Positions 11,280 to 23,003 of a stretch of 64,000 bases of DNA are shown here, one piece after another. The position numbers and the translations under genes were made by a program. Source of the stretch: Euonymus europaeus (taxonomy: Eukaryota; Streptophyta; Magnoliopsida; Celastrales; Celastraceae); contig OY756960.1 in assembly GCA_963580455.1 (NCBI GenBank), positions 6,882,001-6,946,000 of the forward strand, read 5' to 3'. The notes beneath the pieces were generated by a model that was not told the origin of the DNA, ran no database searches, and saw only the letters and a program-made list of their open reading frames with translations. How positions within the stretch are numbered: position 1 is the first letter of the stretch; each line of letters starts with the position of its first letter.

Positions 11280-11475
11280 AAAACCGGTTGATTTTCTGTA
11301 GTCTAAATGTACGGGTTTTGGTGTAACTGTGGAGGGAAGAAACTGATGGGGAACATGTGTGTGTAGGGGTATTTGAGACATTTCCTTGGTCAAAAGGGTT
11401 ACAATTTATGTTTTCTAGAAAAAGGGTTACTTTGCAAAAAAACATTGCAAAAGGGGTTACTTTGCCAAATTTCCC
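11280..11475. mobile_element. Probable right end of the DUF1985 element
   Basis: The word GGGTTAC recurs at about 11397, 11424 and 11454 and the segment ends in TTTGCCAAATTTCCC. Read from the outside the end is GGGAAATTTGGCAAAGTAAC, a terminus style seen in MULEs. The matching left end was not found left of 8139, so the element is probably truncated there. The boundary is an inference. Confidence 0.4.
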
Positions 11476-11479
11476 ATTC

Positions 11480-12450
11480 TCATGTGTGTTACACTATTGA
11501 GGTATGTTCAGTAAAAAGAAATATAATTTACATAACATTTCAATGTTATTAGAAACATTAGTTAGTGTTTCTTAAATTGTCATCCATTTATATTGTGTTT
11601 GGTTCAAGTCTTACTATGTTTGGTTGTATAATTAGGGAGGGTATGATGAAATGGTATGATGAACAACCCGTGTCACTCTCATACTCATTGTGGTTCTAAT
11701 GGTTATTACAGTGAAAAATGTGGATATTACATTAATGTTCTTGCTTGGTTGTTACATTGCCTAATTCACATTGAGTATTCAATTTGTTATTCCAATTGAA
11801 TAGTGATTGAAATTAGGGCATCAAATTACATTGTGAATGACATGATAAACAACTTTAAAAACAATGCTAGCATTTTTTTAAAAACTTTATTTTGAAGCTC
11901 TATGTAATACTCAATGTGGTTCTATGAGCTATTACAGTGGTTCTGTCACATTGTGATTCTAAGATGATTATTACGTCGATGTTCTTATTTGGTTGTTACT
12001 TTGCCTAATTCACATTGATTATGCATTGTTCTGTCACATTTGCGCCTATATGTTGACATGGCCTTTTAACAATGACTATTGCATTGTCCTATCACATTGT
12101 GTTTCTGTGTCCAGTACATGGTTAATCAAATATTCCTTGTTATTAGATGGAGAAAGGTAGTTCATCATACTCTAACTATACTGTAAAAGTATTAGGCAAA
12201 GGAAATGTATCTTTTTCAAAGAAGGCTCGTAGGCGTCCATAAGAAAGCAGTTCAAATCAAATCTTGGAGAGGTGAAAACCCTACTAGAAAGCCTCAACAT
12301 TAACAAGAAGCGAAAAACAATCCTCTAGGAGACACCATTCTACTTTTTGTGGGAAAACTTAATGCATGAAGATAACAAAGATTTGAAGACAAAAAAATGA
12401 GAATATTATATGTGAGATTATCCGTAACCATGATGAAAGCGAGGGAGATT
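11480..12450 (+). mobile_element. Fragment of a MULE-like family related to the element at 28212-31904
   Basis: ACATTGT, CACATTGT and TATTACAT words recur throughout (for example near 11740, 11950, 12095). At 12148 there is a short coding start, MEKGSSSYSN..., after an intron-like acceptor, that ends at a stop after about 31 codons. The same start with AAGGGTAGTTCATCA occurs at 29451 within the TIR-bounded element. No TIR or target duplication was found here, so this is a truncated relative. Confidence 0.55.
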
Positions 12451-14167
12451 TTAGAATATGAGATTTTGAGATTTGGGATGTTAGTGATTTTTTTGTATAT
12501 GAAATTAAATAGAGTTTATTTGTATTAAATAATTTAATGAATTTACTCGGAGGATACTACCATTGGTAGTAGGTTTTTGTGCGTTGTCGCAAAGAGGTAG
12601 GGATCTTCCTTTCTTCCTTTAAACCTTCATGGTTCGTAAAAGCCCTGACCCTTATAATTCTTGAATCTTCCATATGTTATTCAATTTATTGATTCTTTTG
12701 TGCTACTCTTTGATTGTTCCAAAGAAAGTCAATATCCCTATTATGATTCTTTGTACAACCATTCTTTTGATTGAGTTATTATATATGTATATGTGCATTT
12801 ACTCTTGAACGAGTTAAGCTCGATTGAAATATATTTTGAATCTTCATGTGATGTGAATTATGTGACATTGCATTTAAATTATTTTAAATGTGCATTTAGC
12901 AATATGATGGACCATTGGGTAAGGGTTTGGGTGTTTTCCATGTTTAGAATGGTGATTCGGGATTAATGATTGTGTTTATGGAATGAAATTGGAAATGGTA
13001 TTTGTGTGATGAATTTACATCTTCTCCATGGATTTATTATGCAGACCGACTTGGGATGCCAGTGAATATGATGAAGGATAAAGGTGTGAGAGCAATTCAT
13101 GACCTTATCGGAGTCATGAGATGGGTGTACAGAGACATTATTTACATAACATATTGTTGCATTTATTCCGTTATTTACATTCTATCTTTATTCATTATAC
13201 TCCCTTTTGTTATCGATACTGAGCATACGACTCATTCTATTTATTCTCTCATTTTAGGTGAGCTATCTACTAGTGGATCCTTAAGATTAGCAGGATAGGG
13301 CGTGACCATGGTGGCTGGACTGTGTAGGATTTCTCTTTACCACACATTCTCTCCCAAAGATAAAACATCAAGTCAAGAAAATTAGTAAAATTTGGATTGA
13401 ATGGGCAGATAGAGTCTGATCCTGGTGTTATTGCTTAATACTTATCTTTTTAGTATTTGAATATCTATTAAGTCCTAATTTTTTTTGGATTTAATGTGTT
13501 GTTGGTTTAATTTTATCAAACAAAATATGTGATTGTCTACAATAAGTTTAGAATGAAAATCAATACAATATCAAAGGGTCATGACATAACATCTATATTT
13601 TCTTTTTTTAAAATTAATTATTAACCCAGAATAATTTGCACATATAATGTTATTAGGTAAGGTTTTTGTTGAACTGTCATCACTAAACTCATATAAATAT
13701 TATCTAATCTTTCATGTTACATATACTTATTTATTGATATAGAAAACAAAAGGCATATCAAGATGCTTCTTATATTGAATGACATTGAATTTTCAAATTT
13801 CAATATAATAGTTATTTTTTTATGTTAAATTTAATTATTGACTTAAATATTATATCTTTTAAATCCTACGTGACATCTTTTCATCTTTATTATAACAAAA
13901 GGAATATCAATGAATTTCTCATATAATTATTAAATTTATAATATTAATTTTAATTATTTCCATATATAATATCATGAGTGTTGAATCCTAAATAACATTT
14001 TATTATTTTTTTCATAATAAAAAAAATATTAAAAAATTTCTCATATTGAAGGATCATAAATTATAATTTTTTATATAACTATTAATTTTAATTATTAAAA
14101 TTTATTATCTCTTCAATTTTAGAAGACATTTTATAGAATATTCGTGAGATCTCTATTTTACTGACAG
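12451..14167. other. AT-rich spacer, no gene recognised
   Basis: From 12600 to 13330 the sequence has mixed composition with a 98-codon chance frame at 13002 that resembles nothing I know; it may be an old LTR. From 13440 to 14160 it is very AT-rich, with internally similar stretches of roughly 130 bp (TTTCTCATAT...TTAATTTTAATTATT). No splice-bounded exon was found. Confidence 0.4.
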
Positions 14168-14463
14168 AAAGTCTCTTATGCGGTTAAGCTTAAATAGGTC
14201 TATTTACGGGCTTCTAATCGTGGCCCTTCATTTCTTCAAACCAAGATCTCACGGCGGGAAGTTAAACCACCAATATCTCCTCTTCTCCTCTGTCCCGTGA
14301 ATCAAAGTCGAGAGCCTCATTTCGCTTCTCCTTTCTCCCACTTGCTTCGCCACCCTCTCTTTCTCGAGCTCCTCTTTTCTCCCACTTTTCCCACCTTCTC
14401 TGTGCTGCCCATCGAAGCTTTTTGTATTGTAAAGCCCATCGATCAAGCGAATCCAGCACCTTG
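14168..14463 (+). repeat. Left terminal inverted repeat of the FAR1-type MULE
   Basis: Inverted partner of 18510-18783. It contains the conserved words CTCTTATGCGGTTAAG, CTTCATTTCTTCAAACCAAG, CTGTCCCGTGAAT and GCGAATCCAGCACCTT. The CT-rich stretch at 14340-14400 is longer here than in the right copy. Confidence 0.85.
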
Positions 14464-15219
14464 TAATCAACAGTTGTGTTCGAAACCATCCACTGAAGCC
14501 AAAAGCTCCATGATGTTGCACCTTCTCTACAGATGGGTTTGCGTTAAAAATTGCAACCCTAAATGTGATTGTTGGGCAACAGACATGTAGATGTCTAGCA
14601 ACTGATTGGGTTGATTTGATTGTATAAGTGTTAGTCCATTGGATTCGGCATACTCAATTTTGAGGTAATTCAATATTCAGTTAATTTTTTTGTGAAATCC
14701 AAAACACATATGTTGATATATTTGTAGGTTTAAAACAACATAAATCTGTTTTGAGGCTTCTTGGGGAGGAGTTGCCCTATTCAAATGGCTGGTTTGTATG
14801 CATTTTAATGGCAAGCTGTTGAGATGGCTAGTTAGTATGCTTTTTAAGGGTAGGGCTACTGAGAGGTTTTCATTCCTTGTTTTTTCCATTCATTTTTAAT
14901 TTCAAAACTGACTAAGAATTGATGTATCTGTTGCTATAATTTTAGTCTATCACATATGTAGGTATTATGTTGCTGAAGTTTTCCTTACTTAGAAATATTT
15001 GCCCAAGAACGTTTTGATGAGGGAAGATGACCACATAAAGCATTCACATTTTCAACTATCTCTCAATAGAATCTTGGGGATAAAAAATAGGAATAGCTTG
15101 TGCAGCCTGCCTGTGTTGATATTGTCTCTGTTTGTGTAATACATATGCATAATGGAATGTAAACTTCCTTTTATTAGTTCATTGATATTGCCTCTGGTTT
15201 TTTGTAGCTGAGCACTAAG

Positions 15220-15625
15220 ACAATGAACTCAAGACTCAAAACATCAATATGAACAAATCCTGCAGACTCATATTGCTTATGGAGTTGCATACTTAAAACA
15301 ACAATGAACCTAAGACGAAAAACACCAATATGGAAAAAATCCTGCATAGTCATATTGCTAATAATGAACCTAAGACTAAAAACAACAATATGGAAAAATC
15401 CTACATAGTCATATTGCTAATAATGAACCTAAGACTAAAAACATCAATATGGAAAAAATCCTTCAGAGTCATATTGATCATAGAGTTGCATACTTAAAAC
15501 AACAATGAACCTAAGACGAAAAACACCAATATGGAAAAAAAAATCCCGCATAGTCATATTGCTAATAATGAACCTAAGACTAAAAACACCATTATGGAAA
15601 AATACTGCATAGTCATATTACCAAT
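15220..15625. repeat. ~60-bp tandem array inside the MULE
   Basis: About six imperfect copies of a unit reading AATGAACCTAAGAC, AAAAACA, CAATATGGAAAAA, ATCCTGCATAGTCATATTGC. Clear unit starts are near 15302, 15363, 15422, 15506 and 15568, with a degenerate copy before 15302. Confidence 0.85.
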
Positions 15626-15756
15626 GTTAGTATAACCACTAATGTCATCCGCATCTTCAAAAAATTTTGTGTTACAAACTGGTTGAGATGCTCTATTAAA
15701 TCACATATTGTAATGTTGTATCTTTATAAAAAAAACTATAAAATATATCAGTAAAC

Positions 15757-17978
15757 TTACATTGGATTAAGCGCTAGGGAATTTCTTTTATGATGTGCTT
15801 GCCTGCCACAACCATGGCAATGCCTGATTTTCTCAGTGGGAATTTCTTTGCCTCCCTTTAACTGCTTGCCATATCCCTTTGCTCTTACTTTCTCTGGATC
15901 ATTGTAAATATGATCTCTTTGAGCCAAGCTTGGTGTGGAAAATTGTCCTCCATCATTTAATAATATGGCCTTGATATTGCATTCGAGTGACTTGAATGTT
16001 TCAAAGGCAAGCTCATATGCATCTTCATTGAGCATAGCAATCTCAATAATAGTGGTTGCTTGTCGGCACAAAGTGTTATGCTTCACTACTATGCTTCTAT
16101 CACCATTTGTTTCTCCATTCCCATCTCCAACACTAGCTAAATTGGAAGATTTTGCAAACTTTGTCCATTTGCATAAAACATAACTATCAGCTAGTGGTTG
16201 GAATAGTTGTACCTTGTTGAAGGCTGCAAAGATGTGACGACAAATAATTCTGCAGAACTCAAATTTCTTACAGCTACAACTCATATGACCAAGTCTTGTC
16301 CTCAACAACATTTCTTGGACCTTTTGGACTCCCCTCAAGACGCTGGACTAAGTAGTAGCAGGAGTGGTTTACTGTTGAGTCCAATGTCGCCATGTAAGCC
16401 ATACTTTGAAATAACTCATCTTCAACTTTATAAAACATGGTTTGCGTGTACAACTTTTCCATTGACTTTTCAATACCAAGCATAGTCTTGAAGACTGGTT
16501 GTTTGATGTCTTTATGGTTCAAGCAAAGTTGTTGGTGTCTTTGGCGCTTTAGCGCTCTAGTAAACCTCACAATGAAGTCCATTAATATATTTTTCTTTGA
16601 CACATAGGACTTAAAAAATGCGTGGCAACTTTCTGCTCGTTGACTGCTTGGCATACCTATGAAAATGCACAAAAATTGTATTTTATGATTAAGTAAAAAT
16701 ATCTTATGAAAAAGTTGAAAAGCTCAACTATTCAATGGTACGATACATTAACATACCCACAAAGAATGTATCATTTACATATGCAGGAATCCACATTTCT
16801 TGAAGGTCGTATAATGATTTCAACCACTCATTTGCTCCTAATCCACTATGCTCAACAATCTCAATCCATTGAAAATCAAACTCTTCTCAACTCTCAGAAT
16901 TTCATATGCATCGATGAAATTGTTGGTAATGATCCTCTCCACTTCATAGCATCAAGTTTCCCATAAAATTTCATCAAAATGTGCCACATACAATAGCTAT
17001 GTATAGTGTATGGCATTACTTCAGCTATGGCTTCACTCATTGCAGGATCTTGATCAGTTTTTGGTGACCCAAATGGCACAACAGTTAAGAACTTATGCAA
17101 AAGCCACTTGAAAGAGTTTGTTCTTTTATCACTTAGAAATGCACATGCGAATAGAATAGTTTGGGCATGGTGATTAACTCCTACGAAGGGTGCAAAAATC
17201 ATGCCATAACGATTCGTATTGTACGTAGTATCAAATACTACTACATCTCCAAAATCATGGTACGCTCTTCTACACTCTGCGTCTGCCCAAAAACAATTCG
17301 TCATCCTGTTTTCTAAATCCATATTGATTGAGAAATAAAATTCTGATTTTTTTTCTTTTTCAGCTCCAAAATACTCAAATAACATTTAGGCATCATGTCC
17401 AGCAAATAATTTAACCTCATCACGTCGAGCATTATAAAAATCCTTCTCTATGCACCCAATGTTTTCAATACCCCCTGCTTCTAACTCTAGAATACTAATT
17501 TGCTGATGAATTGACACATTTGCTGCAGATAATTATTGTGTCAAAGACTTCTTAGCATTTGACATGGAGCAATAAGATCTAAGCAAATGCACTTTTCTAG
17601 GTGTTGTGAGCGGATGATTGTGAGCCTCAGAAAAAATTGAAACAATGAAACCAAGAGTTGAACTTGACCTTACAACCACCATTCTAGCCTTACAACCCTC
17701 TCTAGTTGTCCCATGTCTCTTATTCTTCTCCGACTTCAAATCCCCTTGCCATCTAGTCCCTCTTTATAGCAAACAAACTCCTTCCGGATAATTTCATTAT
17801 TCTTGTTTAGGTTAGTAGACGACATTCGGATACAAAAACCAGCCTCCCTTGCATATTCATTATAAAATGTGTGTACTTCATCGAGTGTCTCAAATTCTTG
17901 CCCAATTTTTGTCACCTTTTCAACCATTACTTGATGAATATATGATAACTCATTCGATGAAGAAGAGCTAAAAGCCAT
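15757..17978 (-). pseudogene. FAR1/FHY3-like MULE transposase, decayed
   Basis: Read on the minus strand: an N-terminal FAR1 DNA-binding region (FETLDEVHTFYNEYAREAGF at 17820-17885, then HNHPL near 17620), with a 1-bp frameshift near 17737. A MULE transposase core follows with DTTYNTNRYGMIFAPFVGVN (first catalytic Asp at about 17230), TDQDPAMSEAIAEVMP near 17010-17058, and a CMWHI motif. Next comes GMPSSQRAESCHAFFKSYV near 16600-16655, a SWIM-type zinc finger CSCKKFEFCRIICRH near 16232-16285, and a C-terminal zinc-knuckle-like CHGCGRQAHHKR near 15795-15830. An in-frame TAA precedes MLFEYFG near 17385, and a frameshift lies near 16330 before the SWIM finger. The order DBD-transposase-SWIM is the full FAR1 family layout, but the gene cannot be translated. 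Intron positions were not resolved between 16673 and 16894. Confidence 0.9.
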
Positions 17979-18509
17979 TTGAGGAGTTGGTTGACAAACT
18001 TAACAATGCTGGATTCAAAACCTAAATGGAAATTTATTGTAAGTAAGCACATAGAAAAATAAGATAACCTAACCCCAAGACAATGATCAAAAGACATTTC
18101 TTTGAAGACAATGCACATGCTCTATCAAAAGATTACATAACCAGACACAAGAAAAATGAACAATCTACACACAGAATCATTTTAAAAGATTGAATTGGTA
18201 TTGAAAATAAGTAATGAAACTGAAAAAAGGCTTGCCCCAAATATTAGTATTTATTGTTTAGAATATATTAACTACCAACAACAGTGAAAACCCATGGCAA
18301 GACTAAGCACTAAACTTCAATGCCCCAACGGAAATTGGCTAAAATCAAGCACTTTGTGCTTGCTGGTCCATGTTTGACATATATGAACTAGCAACTCCAA
18401 TGAACAACCATGGCAAGACAAATTGAAATAGGACAAAATCAAACACAAAGAGATCAAGCAATTTGTGCTTACTGTCCACTGGAGGAGGTGCTGGACCAAT
18501 GGACTGACG

Positions 18510-18783
18510 AAGGTGCTGGATTCGCTGGATCGATGGGCTTCACCGGACGGACAACTTCGGTGGCAGTATAGAGAAGGTGGCGCTCGACAAAGAGAGGGTG
18601 GCAAAGCAAGCGGAAGAAAGGAGAAGCGAAAGGAGACGCTCAACTCTAATTCACGGGACAGAAGAGAAGAGGAGATATGAGCGGTTTAACTTCTAACCGT
18701 GAGAACTTGGTTTGAAGAAATGAAGGGTCATGATTAGAAACCCGTAAACAACCTATTTAACCTTAACCGCATAAGAGACTTTT
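18510..18783 (-). repeat. Right terminal inverted repeat of the FAR1-type MULE
   Basis: Inverted copy of 14168-14463. Its outer end lies only about 255 bp before the SBP1 start codon. Confidence 0.85.
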
Positions 18784-19038
18784 TGTATATTAATATATCG
18801 ATGAAAAATAGATAAATCTATTGTGGCGCTTAAATTATAGCACACCCAACAAATCTTATCTATCAATAGTATATACATCCCACCTGGACACGTTGAACGG
18901 AGACAAAAAACTACTCGCAATACTCAATTCTTTCTTCGGCCTAACAATCCCAGATTTGAGCTTGCATAAATATAAACGAAGGTGTTGTATTCCTCACATT
19001 TGTGATTGTTTGATTAATCTCTGAAGTGTGAGCTCGAG
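18784..19038 (+). promoter_or_regulatory. Upstream region and likely core promoter of SBP1
   Basis: A TATA-like TATAAAC lies at 18971-18977, 62 bp before the ATG, which would allow a 5' UTR of roughly 35 bases. Only 255 bp separate the ATG from the MULE end, so any farther promoter elements must lie in transposon DNA or have been displaced. The TATA call is by sequence and distance only. Confidence 0.4.
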
Positions 19039-22000
19039 ATGGCGACGGACATCGTGGTTTTAGAGCATGGGTCTAAGCAACGCAACAGCCATGGATGCTG
19101 CAATAAGGGACCAGGTTATGCCACCCCACTTGAGGCCATGACTGGACCCAGAGAGTCCCTCATCTATGTCACTTGTGTCTATTCAGGTACCTGTTCTTAT
19201 CAATTAAAGATTAATGGTTATCTAGTCAATGCAAATTTGTGCTTTTTATTGATTGCCCTTAATAGATTTAGGTTGTTGAATCCTAATGCTTTATTGTAAT
19301 GGGTATAATTTTGAATACTTTTAGTTATTTAATAACTAATTGTTGGGTACTGCTTAATTTAGATTTTCTGGGATGTGAAAATGATTCTTGATTGGTCATT
19401 GCTTTATACATGTCAACGAAAATACTATTTGCAGCATATCCCTCTGTCACTTTCACACCTAAAAAAAATAGTTTGGAATTTGGGTATCCCAATTTATTTC
19501 AGCTTTTATTGACAATATCTGCAAGTTTTGAACTTTAAATCAGATTTCAGAGATGAGTTACTGTGAAACCTAGGCTTAATATTGATTTTTGCGGGGGTAC
19601 TATTTTTTTATTTTGAGCATCTGGATTACTGTTGAAGAGTCAAGAGTTTGAATGTGATTGATACTGTATGCAGGAACAGGAATAGAGAAGCCTGATTACC
19701 TAGGAACAGTGGATGTAGATCCAAACTCACCTACTTATTCTAAAGTTATCCACAGGCTACCTATGCCAAACGTAGGAGATGAACTGCATCATTCAGGATG
19801 GAATTCTTGCAGCTCTTGCTATGGAGATCCATCTGCTAACAGACGTTTTCTGGTCCTGCCTTCTCTGATGTGAGGATAACTATTTTGTATTTTCATATTC
19901 CAGGATTTTCTTTTGTTGTGTTCCTAAACAAGGTGATGCATTTTTTTGTTATTATATCTTATAGGAAATTGATACTGTGGGATAGTTAGGGAATGATTCG
20001 AATGTCTAACCATAGAATTAGTGTTGAAGCAAGCGAATCTGCATGCCTTGATGTTAAGTGGGTTAGGATTGAGTTTCATGAAAGAATGATATATCAACAA
20101 TACATTATTAGGTTTAATGGTTTTTAAAAGTGTTTCATTCATAGGTAAAGAACACTCCTGCACTTAATTCCGGCGTTTGAGGTGGGGTTGGGGAATGCCA
20201 CATGTATCCGGCCTTACCTGTGCCTAGCGGAGAGGTTGTTCCCAAAGTTGAGACCTGTAGAATGCAATAAAACAAATTTACAATAAGTACAAGGGTTCAT
20301 CTTTAATTTTAAGTTTATTAATTCAAGTTTATTGAATTTGTTCTATGGGATGGTCATTTCTCCCTAGCTGCTATCTCATATAAAACTGGGTGTTTTAGTC
20401 GGTAGATGTATAGTTCCCCTCATAGTTTTTCTTTCGATATTCCGCGAACTAGAAAAAAGGTGTCAACTTCATTAACTTTTTCTTTTTCTCAATTCTTGCT
20501 TGTAGATCTGGACGCATATATGCTGTTGACACTCAGAAGGATCCAAGAGCTCCCTCTGTGCATAAAGTTGTGGAGCCTGAAGTTATTGTACAAAAGACAG
20601 GATTAGCATATCCACACACAGCCCATTGTCTTGCTTCTGGAGAGATAATGGTGTCATGCTTGGGAGATAAAGATGGAAATGCTGGAGGAAATGGATTTCT
20701 TCTCCTTGACTCAGAATTCAATGTTAAAGGAAGGTAGTTTCAACTATGTAAGATCTATATTTAATTCTTTCTTTCACACTAATCCACATGATTTTTTTGG
20801 CTATTTTTCTCATTTTATAACCATCAATGCGTACGTTGAGTTTGTATTTCCTATTCTAGTACTTCTTTGGTTATTTGGTTTAAGCATGTGCTAGAAAATA
20901 AACTTTTAGCGGTTACTCATGAGTAGTTTATGGAATCTATGTTAACAATTCAAAGGATGGCATTATAGTTTGATAATGTGGTGTATGGAAATTGATTATA
21001 TGTCTGCTTATCTATCCCTATTCTGTTCTGTAGCATTTAAGCTGTCATTTTCATCAGGTGGGAGAAACCAGGGCACAGTCCTTTGTTTGGATATGATTTC
21101 TGGTATCAACCCCAACACAAGACCATGATAAGCACATCATGGGGCGCCCCTGCAGCTTTCAAGAGTGGTTTCAACCTGCAACATGTATTAGATGGTTTGT
21201 ATGGGAGGCATCTATTTGTTTATAGCTGGCCTGATGGTGAACTGAAACAAACACTGGATCTTGGCTCTGAGGGGCTATTACCCCTGGAGGTAAGTTGAAA
21301 GTAATCTACTGCGTTGTTAGTTGTTAATCCCAATTGAGACATTTTGATGTTGGCTCTTCATTTAAAATATTCAACACCTACCCTTCCCAGACTTTTATTT
21401 GAGGTCGTCATTGTTTTATGGACATTCTGTGACTCCTTCATCTTAAGATATTGTTATCCTCTTTGCAGATAAGGTTCCTGCATAATCCTTCTAAAGACAC
21501 AGGGTTTGTTGGGTGTGCCTTATCAAGTAACATGGTGCGTTTTTTTAAAAATGAAGATGGATCATGGAGCCATGAGGTATAGATTGGAAATAACTATATA
21601 TTTCTGCATCTGCTAGCTTTTTACGTTAAGTTAAATTGGTCGTCATCCTGTAAGGCACTGCTGTATACCCTGGATTATGATCTTCTAATATTCTTCTGCA
21701 GGTGGCAATATCAGTTAAGCCATTGAAGGTTCAAAACTGGATACTTCCGGAAATGCCAGGGCTTATAACTGATTTTTTGATCTCTCTTGATGATCGTTTT
21801 CTATATTTCGTGAACTGGCTTCATGGAGATGTTAGACAGTATAACATTGAAGACCCTGCAAGGCCCATATTGACCGGTCAAGTTTGGGTTGGTGGACTGA
21901 TTCAGAAGGGAAGTGCTATAGTGGCTGAGCAAGAAGATGGTACGACCTGGCAGTCTGAAGTTCCAGTGGTTCAGGTACGAATGACTTCCCCAGTAGGAAT

Positions 22001-22760
22001 AGAAATTTCCCATGTTGCAATATTTTTGTTTAGCAATGACATTGTAGCTAGTTATTAATAAACCTTGAAAAGGTTCAAGTTATAAGAAACAAAACTTTAT
22101 TTTAAGCCTTTTTTCTAAGAAATTTCGCAGGTGTTTTTGTTTGCCATACTACTCAATACTTGTCATTGATAACTCTCTGAACAATTTGCACTCTGGAAAC
22201 CCATGTCACAGAGGCCTTGTAGCAGCCCAATGGCTATTAATAGCCTACAACCCTCTACTGCCCTACACCAGTTCGTTTTGGGCGAGATCTTAGTTGTTTG
22301 ATGATCCTAACTTGTCACACAATTTTTTTTTTTGTTGCTCACACACATTATAGTTGATTTGGCTTCATTGAGAAAACATGATTTTTACGTCATGTACTGA
22401 TGTACGCATCCTCCTAAAAGATATATGTTGTTTTTCTGAATGGTGACTGCAACTCATCATGTTGTATTATATGCTCAGGGAAGTCATTTGAAAGGGGGAC
22501 CTCAGATGATCCAACTGAGTTTAGATGGGAAGCGATTGTACGTCACCAACTCCCTCTTCAGTGTATGGGATCGCCAGTTTTATCCTGAAATCTTGGAAAA
22601 GGGATCACACATGTTGCAGATTGATGTGGATACTGAAAAGGGTGGTCTTAAGATAAACCCCAACTTTTTTGTGGACTTTGGAGCTGAACCTGATGGTCCG
22701 TCGTTGGCTCATGAGATGAGATATCCCGGAGGTGACTGCACTTCTGACATTTGGATTTAA
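19039..22760 (+). CDS. SBP1: Selenium-binding protein 1 (methanethiol oxidase family), seven exons
   Basis: The exons read 19039-19186, 19674-19869, 20506-20733, 21058-21289, 21469-21576, 21702-21974 and 22479-22760, all with GT-AG introns. They sum to 1,467 bases, i.e. 488 codons plus TAA, the usual length of plant SBP1. The start is [11 protein letters not shown]. The protein shows [14 protein letters not shown] near the N-terminus, the CSSC pair in [14 protein letters not shown] proposed to bind selenium, [50 protein letters not shown] and the conserved C-terminus [15 protein letters not shown]. Members form a seven-bladed beta-propeller and oxidise methanethiol; plant SBP1 is cytosolic, binds selenite and cadmium through Cys residues and rises under sulfur or metal stress. 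No stop or frameshift was found. It is the only intact, confidently named host gene here. Neighbours are a MULE upstream and a copia element downstream. Confidence 0.96.
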
Positions 22761-22791
22761 GCATTCTTAGGTTGTTACAAATAATAATAAT

Positions 22792-22797
22792 AATAAA
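22792..22797 (+). terminator. Likely SBP1 polyadenylation signal
   Basis: AATAAA within a (TAA)n run 32 bases after the SBP1 stop. The run may be fortuitous; position is right for a near-upstream element. Confidence 0.35.
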
Positions 22798-22879
22798 AAG
22801 AGAGAAAAAAAAGTCATAATCAATGTTCTATGGATAAATCCTTCCTGTTGGGTAATATGCATAAAAAATTGCTTGGTTT

Positions 22880-22992
22880 TGTAAACGCAGTTTCTTTCAT
22901 TCATAATTAACTTAATGATACAGCCAATATGTTTAACCTAAATACAATTCTAGACATGTACAAAGACGGTAATACCCTTGGGTATTCTAACA
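22880..22992 (-). repeat. Copia 3' LTR (113 bp)
   Basis: In element orientation it begins TGTTAGAATACCC and ends CTGCGTTTACA. It is unusually short for a copia LTR. The only difference from the other LTR is ACATG here against ACTTG there (forward strand). Confidence 0.96.
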
Positions 22993-23003
22993 CTCCCCCT
23001 CAA
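22993..23003 (-). other. Copia polypurine tract
   Basis: Minus strand TTGAGGGGGAG directly abuts the 3' LTR; it overlaps the stop codon of pol. Confidence 0.85.

Larger units (their letters stand above)
14168..18783 (-). mobile_element. FAR1-type MULE transposon with long terminal inverted repeats
   Basis: The left end starts AAAGTCTCTTATGCGG and the right end, read from the outside, starts AAAGTCTCTTATGCGG as well. The two ends stay alignable for about 280-300 bp (left about 14168-14463, right about 18510-18783), with several small indels and substitutions. Shared blocks include CCCTTCATTTCTTCAAACCA and the CACCCTCTCTTT run. The interior holds a decayed FAR1-like transposase on the minus strand and a 60-bp tandem array. 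Length is about 4.6 kb. A 9-bp target duplication expected of MULEs was not evident at either plausible boundary. The family assignment rests on the transposase. Confidence 0.85.

Noticed and set aside
20673..20894. 73-codon frame across the SBP1 exon 3/intron 3 border
   Set aside because: It reads a different frame from SBP1 and continues into an intron.
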